From NCBI RefSeq assembly GCF_036321025.1, contig NZ_JAZAPB010000002.1, positions 1,364,001 to 1,428,000 of the forward strand: 64,000 nucleotides of DNA, written 5' to 3'. Both the position numbers and the translations under genes were made by a program. Of the stretch, positions 59,571 through 64,000 are shown in pieces; position 1 is the stretch's first letter, and the number at the start of each line of letters is the position of its first letter. This stretch comes from Alteraurantiacibacter hainanensis. GTDB lineage: Bacteria; Pseudomonadota; Alphaproteobacteria; Sphingomonadales; Sphingomonadaceae. The notes under the pieces were generated by a model, which saw only the letters and a program-made list of their open reading frames with translations, was not told the DNA's origin and did not search any database.

Positions 59571-60275
59571 ATGATCCGCCACATCGCGCTGTCGGCCTTC
59601 GCTGCCGTATTCACCTTTACCGCCGCACCCGCCGCCGCGCAGGACATTTCCCTTTCGCCTGCGGTGGAAAGCACCGATGCGACGAACGAGGAAAACCGGC
59701 AACTGCCCATCCGCGTGAATTTCGACATGCAGGAAGACCGGGAGAACATCCTCCTGCTCGACCTGTCGACCGGAGAGCGCGTGGCCATCCGCCTCGTTCC
59801 AGAATGGGCGCCCAATCACGTGGAGCGCATCAAGATGCTCACGCGTTCCGGCTTCTACGACGGCGTGCCGTTCCACCGGGTGATCGACGGCTTCATGGCA
59901 CAGACCGGAGACCCGACCGGCACGGGGCAGGGCGGCTCAACGCTTCCCGACCTGGAAGAGGAGTTCAACTTCCTTCCCCACGTGCGCGGCACGGTGTCCA
60001 TGGCGCGCGCGCAGGACGAAGACAGCGCCAACAGCCAGTTCTTCATCGTGTTCTATCCGCGCTTCGCGCTGGATCGCCGCTATACCAACCTTGGCCGCGT
60101 GATTTCCAACATGGCCGCGGTGGACGAGATCCAGCGGGGCGAGCCGCCCAGCAATCCCACTCGCATCCTGCAGGCCAGCATCGCTTCCGACAACGTGGAG
60201 CAGATGATGCCCGGGCCGGACAATGCATCGGACCGGATCACTCTCGACATGCTGACCGGCAGCACCGTCGAGTGA
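59571..60275 (+). CDS. Peptidylprolyl isomerase, cyclophilin type, exported
   Basis: A 234-residue periplasmic cyclophilin that speeds proline cis-trans changes during protein folding. A signal peptide (MIRHIALSAFAAVFTFTAA, cut near AAAQD) precedes a short linker and the cyclophilin domain: GVPFHRVIDGFMAQTGDPTG (catalytic Arg in FHRV), RGTVSMARAQDEDSANSQFF, and LDRRYTNLGRVISNM. ATG 59571 gives the signal peptide; ATG 59538 adds 11 polar residues. It sits 80 bases after coaD in the same direction. Confidence 0.93.
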   Translation: MIRHIALSAFAAVFTFTAAPAAAQDISLSPAVESTDATNEENRQLPIRVNFDMQEDRENILLLDLSTGERVAIRLVPEWAPNHVERIKMLTRSGFYDGVPFHRVIDGFMAQTGDPTGTGQGGSTLPDLEEEFNFLPHVRGTVSMARAQDEDSANSQFFIVFYPRFALDRRYTNLGRVISNMAAVDEIQRGEPPSNPTRILQASIASDNVEQMMPGPDNASDRITLDMLTGSTVE

Positions 60276-60331
60276 TGCATCCGCCCCATGCGGGCCCTTC
60301 CACAGTCTCAGGGTAATCGGGACCGGCTTTC

Positions 60332-61366
60332 ATGAAAGTCGCCCTTTTCGATTTCGACCTGCCGCAGGAGCTGATCGCGCTGCGCCCCGCGCGCCCGCGC
60401 GATGCGGCGCGCATGCTCGTGGTGCGCGGTGACGAGCCGTTTGCGGATTGCGGCGTGCTCGACCTGCCGAACCTGCTGCGTTCCGGTGACGTGCTGGTGT
60501 TCAACGACACCCGCGTCATTCCCGCCCAGCTGGAAGGCCGTCGAGGCGAAGCGCGGATCGGCGCGACGTTGCACAAGCGGCTTGACCTGCGCCGCTGGCA
60601 GGCCTTCATCCGCAATGCCAAGCGCCTGAAACCGGGCGACCGGGTCGAATTCGGTGCCGGGGTAACGGCGATTGCGGAAGACCGGCACGAGGATGGCAGC
60701 TTCACGCTGGCCTTCGAGGGCGAGGAGCCCGTGGAGGTGTTGCTGGAGCGCGCCGGGCGCATGCCGCTCCCGCCCTACATCGCCGGCAAGCGCGAAACCG
60801 ACGCGCAGGACCGCGAGGATTACCAGACCATGTTCGCGCGCGAGGATGGCGCCGTCGCCGCCCCCACGGCCGCGCTACATTTCACCGATCGGCTGGTGGA
60901 TTCGCTGGACGCGGCCGGGATCCGCCGCGAGACGCTTACCCTCCACGTGGGCGCGGGCACATTCCTGCCGGTGAAGGCCGAGGATACCGACGATCACCGC
61001 ATGCACGCCGAATTCGGCACGATCGACGCCGCTACGGCAGGCCGCCTGAACGCTGCACGCGAGGCGGGCGGACGCCTGATCGCCGTGGGCACGACTAGTC
61101 TTCGCTTGCTGGAAAGCGCGGCGGACGAGAACGGCACGATACATCCGTTCTCGGCCGACACCGACATCTTCATCACACCGGGCTATCGCTTCCGCGCGGT
61201 GGACGGGTTGATGACCAATTTCCACTTGCCGAAATCCACGCTGATGATGCTGGTCTCCGCCCTTATGGGGACGGAGCGCATGCAGGCGGCCTACGCCCAC
61301 GCGATCGCCGAGGGCTATCGCTTCTACAGCTACGGGGATTCCAGCCTGCTGCTGCCTCCACGTTGA
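60332..61366 (+). CDS. queA: S-adenosylmethionine:tRNA ribosyltransferase-isomerase
   Basis: A 344-residue enzyme that makes epoxyqueuosine from preQ1-tRNA using SAM as the ribose donor. The start LFDFDLPQELIALRPARPRD, the DVLVFNDTRVIPAQLEGRR segment and the signatures VAAPTAALHFTDRL, TLHVGAGTFLPVK and HRMHAEFGTI are typical, ending with GYRFRAVDGLMTNFHLPKST. Length fits. It follows the cyclophilin gene by 56 bases; tgt is not in view. I saw no preQ1 riboswitch in that short gap. Confidence 0.95.
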   Translation: MKVALFDFDLPQELIALRPARPRDAARMLVVRGDEPFADCGVLDLPNLLRSGDVLVFNDTRVIPAQLEGRRGEARIGATLHKRLDLRRWQAFIRNAKRLKPGDRVEFGAGVTAIAEDRHEDGSFTLAFEGEEPVEVLLERAGRMPLPPYIAGKRETDAQDREDYQTMFAREDGAVAAPTAALHFTDRLVDSLDAAGIRRETLTLHVGAGTFLPVKAEDTDDHRMHAEFGTIDAATAGRLNAAREAGGRLIAVGTTSLRLLESAADENGTIHPFSADTDIFITPGYRFRAVDGLMTNFHLPKSTLMMLVSALMGTERMQAAYAHAIAEGYRFYSYGDSSLLLPPR

Positions 61367-61394
61367 ACTGCAGCGCAGGAACGAGAGCGCCCTG

Positions 61395-61616
61395 TCAGGG
61401 TCGTTGGGTGAGCGCGCGCATCTTTCCGTACTTCTTCGTCATGAGCGCAACGTAGGTTCCCAGCGCCGCGCCGACCAATGCGGCGGATCCGAAGCCGGCC
61501 AGCGTGTTTGGCAGATCGTCATACCATCCGCCGATAAAGTAGCGGAGCGCGGTGAGCAGGACTGCCAGACAAGCGCCGCCCAGCGCGATGCGGAACACGG
61601 GAGTGTTGATTTTCAA
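61395..61616 (-). CDS. Small membrane protein, unknown function
   Basis: A 73-residue protein with two hydrophobic helices (FRIALGGACLAVLLTALRYF and GFGSAALVGAALGTYVALM) separated by a short acidic loop (WYDDLPN) and ending in a basic tail (KKYGKMRALTQRP). TTG at 61614-61616 is preferred because GGAG lies 7 bases before it; the longer frame runs into the divergent ABC gene's promoter. It is convergent with queA. No family is recognised. Confidence 0.65.
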   Translation of the reverse strand: MKINTPVFRIALGGACLAVLLTALRYFIGGWYDDLPNTLAGFGSAALVGAALGTYVALMTKKYGKMRALTQRP

Positions 61617-61748
61617 GATCTTGCTCCTTCTTTCGGCGCAACTTTGCGCCCAGTCCCGCTGAGTGTATTGCAACGATAAAACACTTTGCCAAGCGAATTT
61701 CTCCACATGCGTCTTGCAAATCAGAGGAGCTTGGCTGATCTGCGCCGA

Positions 61749-62693
61749 ATGCCTGACCCTATTCTCGACATCCGCGGCCTCGAAAAGATCTACAAGGGCG
61801 GGGTGAAGGCGCTCGACGGCGTCGATCTGACTATCCAGCGCGGTGAGATATTCGCCCTGCTGGGGCCGAACGGGGCGGGCAAGACCACGTTGATCGGTTC
61901 TGTCTGCGGCATGGTGCGCCCCACCGGCGGCACGATACACGTCTTCGGCAAGGATCTGGCGAGCCAGTGGAAGCACGTGCGCCGCGACATCGGGCTAGTG
62001 CCGCAGGAACTCAGCTTCGACATGTTCGACAAGGTGATCCGCCAGGTTCGCTATTCGCGCGGCATGTTCGGCTGCCCCCCGGACGAGAACCGCATCGAGG
62101 AAGTACTGCGCAGCCTTTCGCTGTGGGATAAGCGGGACAGCGCCATTCGCGAGTTGTCCGGCGGGATGAAGCGCCGCGTGATGATCGCCAAGGCGCTGGC
62201 GCACGATCCGCAGTTGCTGTTCCTTGACGAGCCGACTGCGGGCGTGGACGTCGAACTGCGGCGCGACATGTGGCGCCAGATCGGCATGCTGCGCGAACGC
62301 GGCGTCACCATCATTCTCACCACCCACTACATCGAGGAGGCCGAGGAAATGGCCGACCGGGTCGGGGTGATAAACAAGGGCAAGATCCTTCTGGTGGACG
62401 AGAAGGACGCGATCATGGCCAAGCTCGGCCGGACGGAGGCGCTCTTCACTTTCGACGACCCCCTTACCGCGGTGCCCGCTGCCGTTTCGTCCTACCCGCT
62501 GCACCTTGAAAACGGCGGCACTTCGCTCGTCTACCGGGGCGGCGACGGGACCGGGAAGGGCAAGCGCGAGGTGGCGGAAATCGCCCAGGTGATGGCGCGC
62601 GAGAACATCGCCTATACGGGCCTTGAAACCCGCGAGAGCACGCTGGAGGACATCTTCGTCGACCTGCTCAACGAACCGGAGGTGCAGGCATGA
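61749..62693 (+). CDS. ABC-2 type transporter ATP-binding protein
   Basis: A 314-residue ATPase of the ABC-2 (drug/lipid/polysaccharide export) class. Walker A is LLGPNGAGKTTLIGSVCGMV, the Q-loop VPQELSFD, the signature RELSGGMKRRVMIAKALAHD and Walker B LLFLDEPTAGVDVELRRDMW, followed by LTTHYIEEAEEMADRV. The C-terminal ~70 residues (ETRESTLEDIFVDLLNEP) are of the YadG/CcmA-like exporter type. ATG 61749 is chosen although no Shine-Dalgarno is clear. It overlaps the permease by ATGA. Confidence 0.92.
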   Translation: MPDPILDIRGLEKIYKGGVKALDGVDLTIQRGEIFALLGPNGAGKTTLIGSVCGMVRPTGGTIHVFGKDLASQWKHVRRDIGLVPQELSFDMFDKVIRQVRYSRGMFGCPPDENRIEEVLRSLSLWDKRDSAIRELSGGMKRRVMIAKALAHDPQLLFLDEPTAGVDVELRRDMWRQIGMLRERGVTIILTTHYIEEAEEMADRVGVINKGKILLVDEKDAIMAKLGRTEALFTFDDPLTAVPAAVSSYPLHLENGGTSLVYRGGDGTGKGKREVAEIAQVMARENIAYTGLETRESTLEDIFVDLLNEPEVQA

Positions 62694-63454
62694 CCTTCAA
62701 CGCGCGCGGCGCCTTCGCCATTTTCAAGAACGAACTGATGCGCATGTTCCGCACGATCTTCGGTTCGATCCTCTCACCGGTTATCACCACCTCGCTCTAT
62801 CTCGTTGTTTTCGGCGCGGCGATGGGCGAGCGGATGGACCTTGGCGGTGTCGACTACGGCGCCTTCATCGTGCCCGGCCTGCTGATGCTGACCCTGCTTT
62901 CGGAGAGTTCCAGCAATGCCAGTTTCGGCATCTACATGCCCAAGTTCACCGGCGCGATCTACGAACTGCTGTCGGCGCCCGTGGGGGTGGCCGAAACGCT
63001 GATCGGCTTTGTCGGAGCAGCAGCGGTGAAATCGCTGATCCTCGCGGCCATCATCCTGGGAACGGCCGCGCTGATCGTGGACTATCGCATCGAATATCCG
63101 CTGCTGGCCTTCGGCTACATCGTGCTGGTGGCGGCATCGTTCTCGCTGCTGGGCTTCATCATCGGACTGTGGGCCGACGGCTTCGAGAAACTGCAGATCG
63201 TGCCCCTTCTGGTGCTGATGCCGCTGACGTTCCTGGGCGGCACCTTCTATCCGATCAGTGCGCTGGAGGGGCCGTGGCAGACCGTCGCGATGATCAATCC
63301 GGTGGTCTACCTCGTCAGCGGTCTGCGCTGGACGTTCCTGGGCTCCTCGGATTTCCCCATCTGGCTCTCGTTCGGGGCAACACTGGTCTTCCTGCTGATC
63401 TGCGTCGGCATTATCGGGTGGATTTTCAAGACAGGGTGGCGATTGCGCGAATGA
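62690..63454 (+). CDS. ABC-2 type transporter permease
   Basis: A 254-residue permease with six hydrophobic segments of the YadH type. The first helix region is FRTIFGSILSPVITTSLYLV, the middle has FIVPGLLMLTLLSESSSNAS and the signature region near the end is TFLGGTFYPISALEGPWQTV, followed by NPVVYLVSGLRWTFLG. With its coupled ATPase it forms a half-sized exporter of unknown substrate (envelope glycan, lipid or drug). Confidence 0.92.
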   Translation: MTFNARGAFAIFKNELMRMFRTIFGSILSPVITTSLYLVVFGAAMGERMDLGGVDYGAFIVPGLLMLTLLSESSSNASFGIYMPKFTGAIYELLSAPVGVAETLIGFVGAAAVKSLILAAIILGTAALIVDYRIEYPLLAFGYIVLVAASFSLLGFIIGLWADGFEKLQIVPLLVLMPLTFLGGTFYPISALEGPWQTVAMINPVVYLVSGLRWTFLGSSDFPIWLSFGATLVFLLICVGIIGWIFKTGWRLRE

Positions 63455-63472
63455 CGCGCTAGCGGAGCGCGC

Positions 63473-64000
63473 ATGAGAAAGATTGCCATTTTCGCCACGC
63501 CGCTGGCACTGGTTTGCTCTCCCGCTGCGGCACAAGACCTGCCCGAAGCCGCGCGCACGATGATCGATGCCGCAATCGCATCGGGCGATGCGGAGCGGGT
63601 CGAGGCCGTGATCGAAACCGCGCGCGTCGCCTTTCCGGACGAGGGCCAGGAAATCGATGCCATCTGGGCTGCCTACCAGGCCGACGTATCGGAACGCGCC
63701 GCTGCAGAGGCCGCGCGCAAGGAAGCGGAAATCCGCCAGGCCGGCCTGTTCGAGGAATGGAGCGGGGAAGGGCAGATCGGTGCTTTCCAGTCTTCCGGCA
63801 ATACCGACGAATTCGGCGTCACCGCCGCGCTGCAGCTGGAGCGGGAGGGGATCGACTGGGAGCATCACCTGCGCCTGACCGCCGATTATCGCCGGCAGGA
63901 CGGCGTCACGTCGCGCGAGCAGTTCCTCGCTCAGTACGAACCGCGCTTCCAGATCAACGAACGCCTGTTCGCCTATGGCCTTGCGCAGTACGAGCGCGAT
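63473..64000 (+). CDS. DUF481 (YdiY-type) outer-membrane protein, N-terminal part (3' end outside window)
   Basis: The first 176 codons of an exported protein. A signal peptide (MRKIAIFATPLALVCSPAAA, cut before QDL) precedes a helical region rich in Ala/Glu (about residues 25-88, AERVEAVIETARVAFPDEGQ-like) and the start of a beta-barrel with WSGEGQIGAFQSSGNTDEFG, the usual G-x-x-x-S-G-N-T signature of the DUF481/salt-induced outer-membrane group. It is 18 bases behind the ABC permease and may be part of the same transcript. Function is unknown. Confidence 0.85.
   Translation, partial: MRKIAIFATPLALVCSPAAAQDLPEAARTMIDAAIASGDAERVEAVIETARVAFPDEGQEIDAIWAAYQADVSERAAAEAARKEAEIRQAGLFEEWSGEGQIGAFQSSGNTDEFGVTAALQLEREGIDWEHHLRLTADYRRQDGVTSREQFLAQYEPRFQINERLFAYGLAQYERD

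Noticed and set aside
60276..60331. preQ1 riboswitch before queA
   Set aside because: Gap of 56 bases lacks a recognisable preQ1 fold; queA is also probably in a longer operon.
61376..61410. EcfG promoter near the queA end (GGAAC ... CGTT)
   Set aside because: Spacing is 19 bases and it faces a convergent region with no gene to drive.
1..64000. CRISPR arrays, insertion sequences, prophage or integrase genes
   Set aside because: No regularly spaced repeats, transposase or phage-type products were recognised. Terminal inverted repeats were not computed, so short degenerate elements could be missed.

Overview
The window is GC-rich, densely packed chromosomal DNA from an alphaproteobacterium, most likely order Sphingomonadales and probably an Erythrobacteraceae-type marine or freshwater genus. 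This rests on alphaproteobacterial LexA boxes (GTTC-N7-GTTC), a GGAAC-N17-CGTT general-stress promoter of the EcfG type, a PrsK/PrsR pair, and the style of the core genes. No IS element, prophage, integrase or CRISPR array was seen. Apart from two partial genes at the edges (gap at the left, a DUF481 protein at the right) the genes appear intact. No stretch over 300 bases lacks a gene; the longest gaps are the leuA leader (about 260 bases) and the space before the class I aldolase (about 250 bases, possibly holding a 59-codon ORF).

Layout. 1-10 kb: lower glycolysis (gap, pgk, class I FBP aldolase), thiE, an M23 peptidase, efp, an inositol-monophosphatase-family gene, tRNA-Leu(CAA) and an SLC13 transporter. 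10-15 kb: a sugar transferase, PrsK kinase and sigma54 activator PrsR, the regulatory arm of an exosortase/PEP-CTERM exopolysaccharide system, with no exosortase in view. 15-20 kb: an SBF-like transporter, a DUF475 TerC-like membrane protein, panB, an NSS symporter and a stress flavoprotein-like gene behind an EcfG-type promoter.

20-33 kb is the most distinctive part: an SOS mutagenesis and DNA-repair locus. imuA-imuB has its own LexA box. A second perfect LexA box sits on the -10 of a second operon encoding a radical-SAM protein, a DUF4130-UdgX uracil-DNA glycosylase and the error-prone polymerase DnaE2, with an extensin-like gene behind. Between the two halves lies an opposite-strand block (SnoaL-like gene of lower GC, TauD dioxygenase, MFS transporter, PilZ protein).

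33-42 kb is a complete phosphate regulon on the minus strand, transcribed phoR, porin O/P, pstS, pstC, pstA, pstB, phoU, phoB, with Pho-box direct repeats before the porin and pstS. 42-54 kb: two near-identical tRNA-Glu genes with different anticodons, recJ, a DUF4261-like gene, an AHH-domain gene, leuA behind a leucine-rich (near-)leaderless leader peptide and a composite hairpin, a YceI protein, DUF2200, ilvC, ilvH and ilvB (with a promoter followed at once by an intrinsic terminator), then miaA and serB, whose start regions overlap head to head. 54-64 kb: nitroreductase-purL, DUF2177, the xseB-ispA-coaD-cyclophilin-queA run, a small membrane protein, an ABC-2 type exporter and a DUF481 outer-membrane protein.

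Common themes are stop/start overlaps of 1-4 bases implying translational coupling, several predicted leaderless transcripts (M23 gene, radical-SAM operon, leuA leader peptide), and dense stress regulation by LexA, EcfG and PhoB. All promoter, operator and terminator calls are by-eye matches and all functions are inferred from recognised family motifs.
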